Assembly (NCBI GenBank): GCA_910583845.1
Contig: CAJUAB010000006.1
Span: 18,088 to 82,087 of the forward strand
Reading direction: 5' to 3'
DNA: 64,000 nucleotides
Source of the DNA: an uncultured Acetatifactor sp.
Lineage (GTDB): Bacteria > Bacillota > Clostridia > Lachnospirales > Lachnospiraceae
Shown: piece by piece, positions 55,358 through 63,756 of the stretch
How the letters are laid out: each line of letters opens with the position of its first letter
Numbering within the stretch: the stretch's first letter is position 1
The notes under the pieces: model-generated
Seen by the model: only the letters and a program-made list of their open reading frames with translations
Database searches by the model: none
What the model was told of the DNA's origin: nothing
Program-made: the position numbers and the translations under genes

Positions 55358-57091
55358 ATGAAACAATTGATGTTAGGAAACAAGGCATTGGCCCGGGGCC
55401 TCTACGAGGCGGGCTGTTGTGTGGTATCCAGCTATCCCGGCACACCCAGCACGGAGGTGACCGAGGAAGCTGCGAAATATGACGAGATCTACTGCGAGTG
55501 GGCGCCCAATGAGAAGGTGGCCATGGAGGTGGCTTTCGGAGCCTGTCTGGCCGGTAAGAGGGCCTTCTGCGGCATGAAGCATGTGGGGCTGAATGTGGCG
55601 GCGGACCCTCTTTTCACATGTTCCTATACCGGCGTGAACGCGGGGCTGGTGATCTGCGTGGCGGATGACGCGGGTATGCATTCTTCTCAGAACGAGCAGG
55701 ACAGCCGCCATCATGCCATCGCGTCCAAGGTCCCCATGCTGGAGCCTGCGGACTCCGACGAGGCATATCGCTTCGCGAAGCTGGCCTTTGCGATCAGCGA
55801 GGAATTTGACACTCCTGTCATTATCAAAATGTGTACCAGAGTGGCCCATTCCCAGAGCATAGTGGATACCGGGGAGAGGGTTATGCCGGAGATAAAGCCC
55901 TATGAGAAAAATATAGCGAAATATGTCATGATGCCCGGCAATGCCATCAGGCGGCACCCCTTTGTGGAGGAGCGCACCCGCAGACTGACAGCTTACGGGG
56001 AGACGGCGGAGGTCAACCGGGAGGAGATGGGGGACACGGCGCTGGGAATCATCACATCCTCCACCAGTTATCAGTATGTCAAGGAGGTCTTCGGTGACAG
56101 GGCGTCAGTCTTGAAGCTGGGCATGGTCAATCCCCTGCCCAGGCAGAGGATTCTCGATTTTGCCGCCAAAGTGGATAAGCTGGCCATTGTGGAGGAGCTG
56201 GACCCGATTATTGAAAATCATTGCAGGCAGCTGGGGCTGGAAATAACGGGGAAAGATGTGTTCCCCATGGAGGGAGAGTACTCCCAGAATATGGTGGCAG
56301 AGAAGCTGGGAGTCTCTCTCCCCCCTGCAAAGCGCCTGGAGGAGACCCTGCCCGGCAGGCCTCCCGTCATGTGCTCCGGCTGTCCCCACAGGGGATTATT
56401 CTACACGCTGAAACAGAATAATTGTACGGTGCTGGGAGATATCGGCTGCTACACCCTGGGGGCGGTGGCCCCCTTAAGCGCCATGGACGTCACGCTGTGC
56501 ATGGGGGCTTCCGTCAGCTCCCTTCACGGATTCAACAAGGCCCTGGGACAGGAGAGCGAGGGCAGGACCGTGGCGGTGATCGGAGATTCCACCTTTATGC
56601 ACTCCGGCATGACGGGACTGGCCAATATCGCGTACAACCAGAGCAACTCCACGGTGATCATTCTGGACAATTCCATCACGGGCATGACGGGACACCAGCA
56701 TAATCCCACCACCGGGTACAATATCAAGGGAGACCCGGCGGGCAAAATTAATCTGGAGGAGCTGTGCCGCGCCATGGGCTTCGAACGGGTCACGGTGGTG
56801 GACCCCTATGATCTGGCGGAATGTGACAGAGTACTGAAACAGGAGCTGGCGGTGCAGGAGCCCTCTGTGATCATCAGCCGCAGGCCCTGTGTGCTGTTGA
56901 AATATGTGAAGCATGAGAAGCCCCTGAAAGTGGACTGCGGGAAATGTGTGGGCTGTAAATCCTGTATGCGTCTGGGCTGCCCGTCTATCAGCATCCGGGA
57001 CGGCAAGGCCGTGATTGATGAAACGCTTTGCGTGGGATGCGGCGTGTGCAGGCAGCTGTGCAGGTTTGGCGCGCTGGAAGCGCAGGAGTAA
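55358..57091 (+). CDS. iorA: Indolepyruvate ferredoxin oxidoreductase, alpha subunit
   Basis: The catalytic subunit that oxidatively decarboxylates aryl 2-oxo acids (indolepyruvate, phenylpyruvate, hydroxyphenylpyruvate) to the aryl-acetyl-CoA, reducing ferredoxin. The pyrimidine-binding domain opens with GLYEAGCCVVSSYPGTPSTE. The ThDP-binding part has GDSTFMHSGMTGLANIAYNQ. The C-terminus holds two 4Fe-4S motifs (CGKCVGCKSCMRLGCP and CVGCGVCRQLCRFG). 577 residues is usual. iorB and a phenylacetate-CoA ligase follow, a common fermentative set for aromatic amino acids. Confidence 0.94.
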   Translation: MKQLMLGNKALARGLYEAGCCVVSSYPGTPSTEVTEEAAKYDEIYCEWAPNEKVAMEVAFGACLAGKRAFCGMKHVGLNVAADPLFTCSYTGVNAGLVICVADDAGMHSSQNEQDSRHHAIASKVPMLEPADSDEAYRFAKLAFAISEEFDTPVIIKMCTRVAHSQSIVDTGERVMPEIKPYEKNIAKYVMMPGNAIRRHPFVEERTRRLTAYGETAEVNREEMGDTALGIITSSTSYQYVKEVFGDRASVLKLGMVNPLPRQRILDFAAKVDKLAIVEELDPIIENHCRQLGLEITGKDVFPMEGEYSQNMVAEKLGVSLPPAKRLEETLPGRPPVMCSGCPHRGLFYTLKQNNCTVLGDIGCYTLGAVAPLSAMDVTLCMGASVSSLHGFNKALGQESEGRTVAVIGDSTFMHSGMTGLANIAYNQSNSTVIILDNSITGMTGHQHNPTTGYNIKGDPAGKINLEELCRAMGFERVTVVDPYDLAECDRVLKQELAVQEPSVIISRRPCVLLKYVKHEKPLKVDCGKCVGCKSCMRLGCPSISIRDGKAVIDETLCVGCGVCRQLCRFGALEAQE

Positions 57092-57120
57092 GAAAGCTAC
57101 GGAAAGAGGTCAGTTTGGCG

Positions 57121-57184
57121 CAATACCGCAGGCACAGCGGCAGTTGAACTGTCAACTACAGGTATGCGGAAAGAGGTAAATATG
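57121..57184 (+). repeat. 64-bp interspersed repeat in front of iorB
   Basis: This segment nearly equals 62811-62874, with only a few substitutions, and ends at the start codon. It contains TACCGC/GCGG and AGTTGA/TCAACT stems and supplies the AAAGAGG ribosome site. It thus links two unrelated genes by a shared translation-initiation region. Confidence 0.85.
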
Positions 57185-57757
57185 ACGAAAAATATTATGA
57201 TTGTGGGTGTGGGGGGCCAGGGTTCCCTGCTGGCCAGCAAGCTGCTGGGACATTTGCTTCTGAAAGAGGGGCTGGACGTAAAGGTATCCGAGGTACACGG
57301 CATGAGCCAGCGGGGCGGCAGCGTGGTGACATATGTGCGTTTCGGGGAGAAGGTTTATTCCCCGATTATCGACAGGGGGCAGGCGGATTTTATCGTGTCC
57401 TTTGAAAAACTGGAGGCCGCCCGCTATGTGGAATATTTGAAACCTGAGGGGCGGATTGTGGTAAATACCCAGGAGATTGATCCTATGCCGGTGATTACCG
57501 GGGCGGCGCAGTATCCGGCGGACCTGGTGGAAAAGATGGAAAAACTGGGAATCGCGGTGGACGCCATGGACTGTCTGGCACTGGCGCAGCAGGCAGGTTC
57601 CTCCAAAGCGGTGAATATCGTGCTGATGGGCAGACTCTCCAGGTACTTTGACATTCCGGTGGAAAAATGGGAAAAGGCCATAGAAGAGTGTGTTCCGGCC
57701 AGATTTCTGGAACTGAACAAAAAGGCTTTTGCCCTGGGACGGGAATATGCGGCATAG
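57182..57757 (+). CDS. iorB: Indolepyruvate oxidoreductase, beta subunit
   Basis: The gamma-domain subunit that completes the two-subunit enzyme with IorA. MIVGVGGQGSLLASKLL and SEVHGMSQRGGSVVTYVRFG are the family signatures. The start is the ATG behind AAAGAGG (MTKNIM); a six-codon longer frame starts inside the repeat. 191 residues is normal. The spacing to iorA is about 90 bases, taken up mostly by a dispersed repeat. Confidence 0.92.
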   Translation: MTKNIMIVGVGGQGSLLASKLLGHLLLKEGLDVKVSEVHGMSQRGGSVVTYVRFGEKVYSPIIDRGQADFIVSFEKLEAARYVEYLKPEGRIVVNTQEIDPMPVITGAAQYPADLVEKMEKLGIAVDAMDCLALAQQAGSSKAVNIVLMGRLSRYFDIPVEKWEKAIEECVPARFLELNKKAFALGREYAA

Positions 57758-57811
57758 AACGGACAGCCGCGGGATCAGGAAGGAAAAACAGCAGAGGGGA
57801 GAAAAGAGAGT

Positions 57812-59113
57812 ATGAGAAACTATTATCAGCCGGAGATTGAGACGATGCCGCTGCCGCAGCTGCAGGCCTTGCAGAGTGAGAGGCTTGTGGCACAGGTGAA
57901 GCATGTGTATGAGAATGTGGCGTTTTATCGCGCAAGGATGGACGAGGCAGGGGTAAAGCCCGAGGATATTCATGGTATAGAGGACTTGCACAGACTGCCT
58001 TTTGTCACCAAGGATGATCTGCGGGATCAGTACCCTTATGGCCTGCTGGCCGTGCCCCTGTCGGAGTGTGTGCGCATCCAGTCCACCAGCGGCACCACGG
58101 GGCGCAGAGTGGTGTCCTTCTACACACAGGAGGACATTGATCTGTGGGAGGATTGTTGTGCCCGGGCCATTGTGGCGGCCGGGGGAACCAGAGAGGATGT
58201 GTGCCACGTGTGTTACGGTTACGGCCTGTTTACGGGAGGCCCCGGCTTAAACGGCGGTTCTCATAAAGTGGGCTGTCTCACCCTTCCCATGTCCTCCGGC
58301 AACACGGAGCGGCAATTGCAGTTTATGACGGATCTGGGGTCCACCATCATCTGCTGTACCCCCTCCTATGCCGCCAATCTGGGAGAGGTTATCAACGAGA
58401 GGGGGTTGCGGGATCAGATCAGGTTAAAGGCGGGAATCTTCGGCGCGGAGCCCTGGACGGAGGAGATGCGCCGCGATATCCAGGAGTCTCTGGGCATCAG
58501 GGCCTATGACATTTACGGCCTGACGGAGATCTCCGGTCCCGGCGTTTCCTTTGAGTGCGAGGAGCAGGCGGGCATGCACATTCAGGAAGACCATTTCATT
58601 CCGGAGATTATAAACCCTGACACAGGGGAGGTGCTGCCGGAGGGAGAAGTGGGCGAGCTGGTATTTACCTGTATTACCAAGAAAGCCTTTCCCCTGCTGC
58701 GCTATCGCACCAGGGATCTGTGCTACCTGACCAGAAAGGAATGTTCCTGCGGCCGCACCCATATCCGTATGCACAAGCCCATGGGCAGGAGCGATGATAT
58801 GATGGTGGTGAAGGGTGTCAATGTATGGCCCTCCCAGATTGAGGCGGTGCTGCTGAACCAGGGCTATCAGGCCAATTATCAGATTCTGGTGGATCGGGTG
58901 GGCAACAATGATACCATCGAGGTACAGGTGGAGCTGACTCCGGAGATGGCGGAGAATCCTACCATGCCTGTTGACAAGAGAGAGAAAAAAATCGTGGCCG
59001 GACTCAAATCCATGCTGGGTATCAAGGTGGATGTGAAGGTGGTGGAGCCCAAGACCATCACCCGCAGCGAGGGCAAGGCGGTGAGGGTGATTGATAAGAG
59101 GAAGCTGTATTGA
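57812..59113 (+). CDS. paaK: Phenylacetate-CoA ligase family protein
   Basis: An adenylate-forming enzyme that interconverts aryl-acetate plus CoA and ATP with aryl-acetyl-CoA, AMP and PPi. Beside iorAB it most likely runs in the direction that yields free aryl acid and conserves energy, or it activates the acids. That direction is inference. Motifs: P-loop-like QSTSGTTGRR, YDIYGLTEISGPG (adenylate site), and a C-terminal SEGKAVRVIDKR lysine. 433 residues is the family length. It ends two bases before the convergent AraC gene's stop. Confidence 0.9.
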   Translation: MRNYYQPEIETMPLPQLQALQSERLVAQVKHVYENVAFYRARMDEAGVKPEDIHGIEDLHRLPFVTKDDLRDQYPYGLLAVPLSECVRIQSTSGTTGRRVVSFYTQEDIDLWEDCCARAIVAAGGTREDVCHVCYGYGLFTGGPGLNGGSHKVGCLTLPMSSGNTERQLQFMTDLGSTIICCTPSYAANLGEVINERGLRDQIRLKAGIFGAEPWTEEMRRDIQESLGIRAYDIYGLTEISGPGVSFECEEQAGMHIQEDHFIPEIINPDTGEVLPEGEVGELVFTCITKKAFPLLRYRTRDLCYLTRKECSCGRTHIRMHKPMGRSDDMMVVKGVNVWPSQIEAVLLNQGYQANYQILVDRVGNNDTIEVQVELTPEMAENPTMPVDKREKKIVAGLKSMLGIKVDVKVVEPKTITRSEGKAVRVIDKRKLY

Positions 59114-59114
59114 T

Positions 59115-59984
59115 TCAGCCATGAACGGATTTATATTCGCCGCGAAACTGGACAGGGGTCTTTCCCGTGGCTCTTTTGAAGGCCTGGGAAAAGTATGACT
59201 GTGAGGAGAATCCCAGCATGTCTGAGATCTGTGAGACGGAGTAGGCGGTGGATTCCAACAGGGATTTTGCCTCCTGAATCCTTCTTCGCAGAAGATAATT
59301 GATGGGAGATAAGCCTGCATATTTGGTGAAGGCATGAGCCATATAGTATTTGTTCATATGCGTAAGCGCGGCCAGGGTGTCCAAAGAAATATTTTCCGCA
59401 TAGTTTGCGTCCAGATAGTTTTTGATCTGGGCGCATTCTCTGTTCAGAAGGTTCTGGTCCTCCTGCACAATGGACAGATGGTCGTTGCGGAGCATGCAGA
59501 TCAGCAGAATCTCCAACAGATTCTGACATACAGTCTCGTAATTCTCTTTTTTGGTAGAAATTTCCTCCAGCATGATATTCAGGTAAGCATAGACATTGGG
59601 GCTCTGCATGGTGTACTTGTATACGGCCCCGGAACAGGTCTGCATGGACAGCCCGTCCTGGGCCGAGGCGATATCCGCAAAAGAAAAGGAAAGGTTTTCT
59701 ATTCCCAGGGCGATGTAGTCCAGCGGCGTGTCCGGCAGGGATCTCTCTGTGTGCTGTACCTGGGGATTTATGATGACCATGTCATTTTTACCCACGGGAA
59801 ATTCGGAGTCTTCGGCCACAAAGGTGCCGACTCCGTTTACTACATAGAACAGTTCGCTGAAAGGGTGGGAGTGCGGGATGCTCTGCCAGTCGCCTTCATA
59901 TTTGGCAGTGGAGACATACAGCAGTCTGGGGTGGCAGGAAAAAGAAGGTCTGTCGTTTTCCATGCGGTGTCTGGTATTTCCCAT
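59115..59984 (-). CDS. AraC family transcriptional regulator
   Basis: 289 residues. An N-terminal cupin sensor (HSHPFSELFYVVNGVGTF) is joined to a C-terminal pair of AraC helix-turn-helix motifs (ISLDTLAALTHMNKYYMAHAFTKYAG; YSVSQISDMLGFSSQSYFSQAFKRATGKTP). Sugar-responsive AraC proteins of this type commonly control an adjacent transporter. It is divergent from the sugar-binding protein gene, which makes that operon its probable target. GGAGG precedes the ATG. Confidence 0.92.
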   Translation of the reverse strand: MGNTRHRMENDRPSFSCHPRLLYVSTAKYEGDWQSIPHSHPFSELFYVVNGVGTFVAEDSEFPVGKNDMVIINPQVQHTERSLPDTPLDYIALGIENLSFSFADIASAQDGLSMQTCSGAVYKYTMQSPNVYAYLNIMLEEISTKKENYETVCQNLLEILLICMLRNDHLSIVQEDQNLLNRECAQIKNYLDANYAENISLDTLAALTHMNKYYMAHAFTKYAGLSPINYLLRRRIQEAKSLLESTAYSVSQISDMLGFSSQSYFSQAFKRATGKTPVQFRGEYKSVHG

Positions 59985-60021
59985 AATCTGTTTCCTCCCC
60001 TGGCTCTGTCTTATCAGATTC

Positions 60022-60050
60022 AGTATAACAGACTTTAGATATTTTGTCTA
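60022..60050 (-). promoter_or_regulatory. Promoter of the AraC regulator
   Basis: On the minus strand TAGACA (60050-60045) and TATACT (60027-60022), 17-base spacer. The AT-rich 60051-60240 stretch between the divergent promoters probably holds the regulator's operators, but I see no clear repeat. Confidence 0.7.
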
Positions 60051-60247
60051 TGTGTATGCCGTACCTCAAGATCTATAAAACGGGAAATCACAAAAAAAGA
60101 AATCCCAGCCATAGTGCAATATGCATGCAAAAGAGAGCAGAAGAGAAACACATATGTGGATTATTGACAAAACCACAAAATATGTTCTGTAAATTTACAA
60201 AAATTTGCACAAAAGCAAGATATATAAAATACCGAGCAATAATCAGA

Positions 60248-60276
60248 TTGAATATTTTCAATTATTTTAATATACT
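60248..60276 (+). promoter_or_regulatory. Promoter of the sugar ABC transporter operon
   Basis: TTGAAT (60248-60253) and TATACT (60271-60276), 17-base spacer. Confidence 0.72.
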
Positions 60277-60363
60277 GAATATACAGTTGGAGGACAGCTC
60301 CAGAGTCCGAAACCCATGCTGGCAATAGTGCCAGATGGAAACAGAAAAATGGAGGGAGTTATT

Positions 60364-61797
60364 ATGAAAAAGAAAAAGGTAGTTTCGGCTTTATTATTGA
60401 CAGCCATGGCGGCTTCTCTGCTGGCAGGCTGCGGCAATGAGGGAGGCACCCCCGGGACGGGAGGAGAAAGCAGCCAGCCCGCGGCAGGAGGAGAAAGCAG
60501 CCAGCCTGCGGCGGGAGGAGAGAGCAGCCAGCCCGCGGATGAAGGAGAGAGCAGCCAGACACCCGTAGAAGAGCAGGTGCTGAAGGTAGCGGCCTTTGAG
60601 GGCGGCTACGGCGCGGATATGTGGTCGGAAGTTGTGGCGGCCTTTGAGGCTTCCCATCCCGGAGTTACCGTGGAGCTTACGATTGACAAGAAGCTGGAGG
60701 ACGTGATCAGCCCCAGCATGAAAGCGGGTGAATATCCCGATGTAGTGCATCTGGCCACGGGACGTGAGGCGGCTCTGACAGAGACCCTTACCAAGGAAAA
60801 CGCGCTGCTGCCCCTGACGGATGTGCTGGAAATGAATGTGCCCGGAGAGAGCGTGAAAGTAAAGGATAAGATTATCCCTGGTTTCCTGGATACATTGGCA
60901 ACCAATCCCTACGGCGACGGCGTGACCTATTACGCGCCCATGTTCTACAGCCCCTGCGGTCTGTTCTACAACGCGGGCCTGTTCAAGGAGAAAGGCTGGG
61001 ACGTACCCGGCACCTGGGAGGAGATGTGGGCTCTGGGAGACAAGGCGGCGGCAGAGGGGATCGCGCTGTTTACATATCCCACCACAGGATACTTTGACGC
61101 TTTTACATACGCAACCCTCTCTTCGGCGGGCGGCTCTGATTTCTTTAACAGCTGCATGACCTATGAGGACGGCATCTGGGAGAGTGAGAATGCGTCCAAG
61201 GTATTCAACCTGATCGAGCAGCTGGGCAAGTACACGGAGGCTACCACTGTGGCCAATGCGAACAATGACAACTTTACAAAGAATCAGCAGCTGATCCTGG
61301 ACAACAAGGCGATCTTCTGTCCCAACGGCACTTGGCTGCCCGGCGAGATGAAGGACGCTCCCAGAGCGGACGGCTTTGAATGGGGCTTCATGGCGATTCC
61401 TGCGGTAAACGATGGCGGTGCCGGATGTTCTTTCTGCTGGTTTGAGCAGATGTGGATTCCCGCAGCGGCTCAGAATCAGGATATGGCCAAGGAATTTGTG
61501 GCTTATATGTACTCTGACGAGGCGGCTCAGATCTTTGCGAAATCCACAGCTATTCAGCCGATTGCCGGTGTGAGCGATTATCTGGAAGGCGACAACAAGA
61601 TGTTCTACAGCATCTATGACAATGGCGCCACCGCTGTTATGGGCGGGTTCGCGTCCACCGCGCCGGTGGAAGGCGTCAACATGCTGGATGTTCTGTGCGG
61701 AACCGTGAACAGTATTGTAAGCGGAGACAAGACCGTGGCCGAGTGGCAGGCGGCAGTAGAAAACGCGAGCGATAAACTGAGAGCAGCAATGGAATAA
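60364..61797 (+). CDS. Sugar ABC transporter substrate-binding lipoprotein
   Basis: 477 residues. Signal peptide with lipobox LLAGC (cysteine about residue 22). About 45 residues of linker made of GGESSQPAA repeats. Then a family 1 extracellular solute-binding domain (VLKVAAFEGGYGADMW; TPGVTVELTI-like start; WEMWALGDKAAAEGIALF-like centre). It captures a carbohydrate outside the membrane for the two permeases behind it. The start is the ATG after GGAGGG. Two permease genes follow, but no ATPase gene, so a shared ATPase such as an MsmK/UgpC type elsewhere must power it. The sugar is not known. Confidence 0.92.
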   Translation: MKKKKVVSALLLTAMAASLLAGCGNEGGTPGTGGESSQPAAGGESSQPAAGGESSQPADEGESSQTPVEEQVLKVAAFEGGYGADMWSEVVAAFEASHPGVTVELTIDKKLEDVISPSMKAGEYPDVVHLATGREAALTETLTKENALLPLTDVLEMNVPGESVKVKDKIIPGFLDTLATNPYGDGVTYYAPMFYSPCGLFYNAGLFKEKGWDVPGTWEEMWALGDKAAAEGIALFTYPTTGYFDAFTYATLSSAGGSDFFNSCMTYEDGIWESENASKVFNLIEQLGKYTEATTVANANNDNFTKNQQLILDNKAIFCPNGTWLPGEMKDAPRADGFEWGFMAIPAVNDGGAGCSFCWFEQMWIPAAAQNQDMAKEFVAYMYSDEAAQIFAKSTAIQPIAGVSDYLEGDNKMFYSIYDNGATAVMGGFASTAPVEGVNMLDVLCGTVNSIVSGDKTVAEWQAAVENASDKLRAAME

Positions 61798-61859
61798 GCG
61801 CAAGAAGGGTGCTCCGGAGGCTTCTGCCTTTGGAGCACTTTTTAACAGGAGGTGTTAAT

Positions 61860-62753
61860 GTGAAAAGGGGCAGAGCGAGAAGCGCCTTTATCGGAATATG
61901 TGTGGCGCCGGCAGTCATTTTGTTCATCATTTTTATGCTGATTCCCACGATCAATGTCTTTAAGATGTCTTTGTACAAATGGGGAGGTTACTCGAACAAT
62001 AAGACCTTTGTGGGTCTGAATAATTTCAAGATCCTTATGGAGGATATGAACTTTTTCCGCTCTTTCCAGAATACGATCCTCCTGATTATCATTGTCACCA
62101 TTGTCACCATGGCGCTCTCTTTGATTTTTGCCGCGATTCTTTCCAGGGAGGAAATCAAGGGGCAGAATTTTTACAGAATTGTGTTTTACATTCCCAACAT
62201 TCTTTCGGTGGTGGTCATTTCAGCCATATTCTCAGCGATCTATGACCCCAACAACGGATTGCTGAACAGCATTATCGGCATTTTCCGGGGGAGCGGCAAG
62301 ACGCCCGTTCTCTGGCTGGGTGACCAGAAGCTGGTTATATACAGCCTGGCGATCGCCATGATCTGGCAGGCCATCGGCTACTATATGGTCATGTATATGG
62401 CAAGCATGGCCAGTGTGCCCCAGAGTCTCTATGAGTCGGCAAATCTGGAGGGGGCAGGCAGGATTCAGCAGTTTTTCTCCATCACTCTGCCGCTGATCTG
62501 GACCAATGTCAGAACTACGCTTACTTTCTTTGTGATCAGTTCCATTAACCTGAGCTTCCTGTTTGTCAAGGCTCTGACAGGAGGCGGGCCGGACGGGTCC
62601 ACCGAAGTGTTCCTGAGTTATATGTATAAGCAGGCATACACCAATTCCTCCTATGGATACGGCATGGCGGTGGGCGTGGTGGTATTTCTGTTCTCCTTCG
62701 GCCTGTCGGCGCTGATCAATTTTGTCACCAAGAGGGAGCCCCTGGAGTTCTAG
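61860..62753 (+). CDS. Sugar ABC transporter permease (MalF/UgpA type)
   Basis: 297 residues with six membrane segments. The first (APAVILFIIFMLIPTINVF) is followed by a periplasmic loop, and the cytoplasmic EAA loop (ESANLEGAGRIQQFFSITLP) contacts the ATPase. The GTG start lies seven bases after AGGAGG, in the spacer behind the binding-protein gene; an earlier ATG frame has no site. Together with the next gene it forms the heterodimeric channel. Confidence 0.92.
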   Translation: MKRGRARSAFIGICVAPAVILFIIFMLIPTINVFKMSLYKWGGYSNNKTFVGLNNFKILMEDMNFFRSFQNTILLIIIVTIVTMALSLIFAAILSREEIKGQNFYRIVFYIPNILSVVVISAIFSAIYDPNNGLLNSIIGIFRGSGKTPVLWLGDQKLVIYSLAIAMIWQAIGYYMVMYMASMASVPQSLYESANLEGAGRIQQFFSITLPLIWTNVRTTLTFFVISSINLSFLFVKALTGGGPDGSTEVFLSYMYKQAYTNSSYGYGMAVGVVVFLFSFGLSALINFVTKREPLEF

Positions 62754-62763
62754 GGGAGGAAAC

Positions 62764-62874
62764 GATTGGTGCAATACCGCGGGCACAGCGATAGTTGAAC
62801 CGGATTGGTGCAATACCGCAGGCACAGCGGTAGTTGAACCGTCAACTACAGGTATGCGGAAAGAGGAAAATATG
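62764..62874 (+). repeat. 39-bp tandem duplication plus 64-bp repeat in front of the second permease
   Basis: GATTGGTGCAATACCGC starts at 62764 and again at 62803, a 39-bp duplication. The second copy continues into the same 64-base sequence found before iorB and ends at the start codon. Confidence 0.85.
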
Positions 62875-63753
62875 AAGAAGAAAAAGGAAATGAGTTTTAA
62901 TACTCTGTATAAAATTTTTATTTATGTGGCCCTGCTGACGCTGGCTGTCAGCATCGTCGTTCCCGTCGCCTGGGTATTTCTGGCATCCATTAAGGAAAAT
63001 TCCGAGTTTTACGGGAATCCATGGACCATGCCCAAGGGCTTTTACTTCCAGAACTTTATAGACGCTTTTCAGAAAGCCAGGATGGGAGAGTATTTTCTGA
63101 ACTCAGTCTTGGTGACGGCCCTGGCCCTGGCTATATTGCTGGTGGTGGCGCTGCCTGCCGCCTATGTGCTGGCAAGATACCGCTTCCGGGGAAGCAAGCT
63201 GATCAATATTATGTTTATGGGCGGTCTGTTCATCAATGTAAACTATATTGTCGTGCCCATCTTTCTGATGTTTGTGGATGCGGATAAACTGCTCAGAAGC
63301 TGGGGAGGCTCAGGCTTTTTCCTGAACAATCTCTTTGTAGTGGCGCTGGTCTATGCCTCCACGGCGCTGCCTTTCACAATTTACCTGCTGTCAGGCTTTT
63401 TCGTCACCATCCCCAAGGACTACGAGGAGGCCGCCTATGTGGACGGCAGCGGCTATTTCCGGACCATGATCCGCATCATGATGCCCATGGCGCTGCCCAG
63501 TATCATCACGGTGATTTTGTTTAACTTTTTGTCCTTCTGGAATGAATACATTATCTCCATGACGCTGCTCACTTCGGACGCCAAGACGCTGCCTGTGGGG
63601 CTTATGCAGCTGATGCAGGCCCAGAAGGCGGCGGCCAACTACGGGCAGCTGTACGCCGGTCTGGTCATCGTAATGCTGCCCACGCTGATTCTGTATATCA
63701 TGGTACAGAAGAAACTGACCCAGGGCATGAGCCTTGGAGGATTGAAGGGGTAG
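62872..63753 (+). CDS. Sugar ABC transporter permease (MalG/UgpE type)
   Basis: 293 residues with six membrane segments and the EAA loop EAAYVDGSGYFRTMIRIMMP. The C-terminus (LVIVMLPTLILYIMVQKKL...MSLGGLKG) is the classical MalG-type end. The start follows AAAGAGG, which belongs to a dispersed repeat; a 50-codon frame upstream is only repeat DNA. It is the last gene of the transporter operon in this window. Confidence 0.92.
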   Translation: MKKKKEMSFNTLYKIFIYVALLTLAVSIVVPVAWVFLASIKENSEFYGNPWTMPKGFYFQNFIDAFQKARMGEYFLNSVLVTALALAILLVVALPAAYVLARYRFRGSKLINIMFMGGLFINVNYIVVPIFLMFVDADKLLRSWGGSGFFLNNLFVVALVYASTALPFTIYLLSGFFVTIPKDYEEAAYVDGSGYFRTMIRIMMPMALPSIITVILFNFLSFWNEYIISMTLLTSDAKTLPVGLMQLMQAQKAAANYGQLYAGLVIVMLPTLILYIMVQKKLTQGMSLGGLKG

Positions 63754-63756
63754 GGA

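Noticed and set aside
55358..57757. Possible 2-oxoacid:ferredoxin oxidoreductase of central metabolism (pyruvate or 2-oxoglutarate)
   Set aside because: The two-subunit layout with C-terminal ferredoxin motifs on the large subunit, and the adjacent phenylacetate-CoA ligase, fit indolepyruvate oxidoreductase better.
62722..62871. 50-codon N-terminal extension of the second permease
   Set aside because: It is made of the 39/64-bp repeat and overlaps the end of the first permease. The ATG at 62872 has the ribosome site and the normal permease N-terminus.
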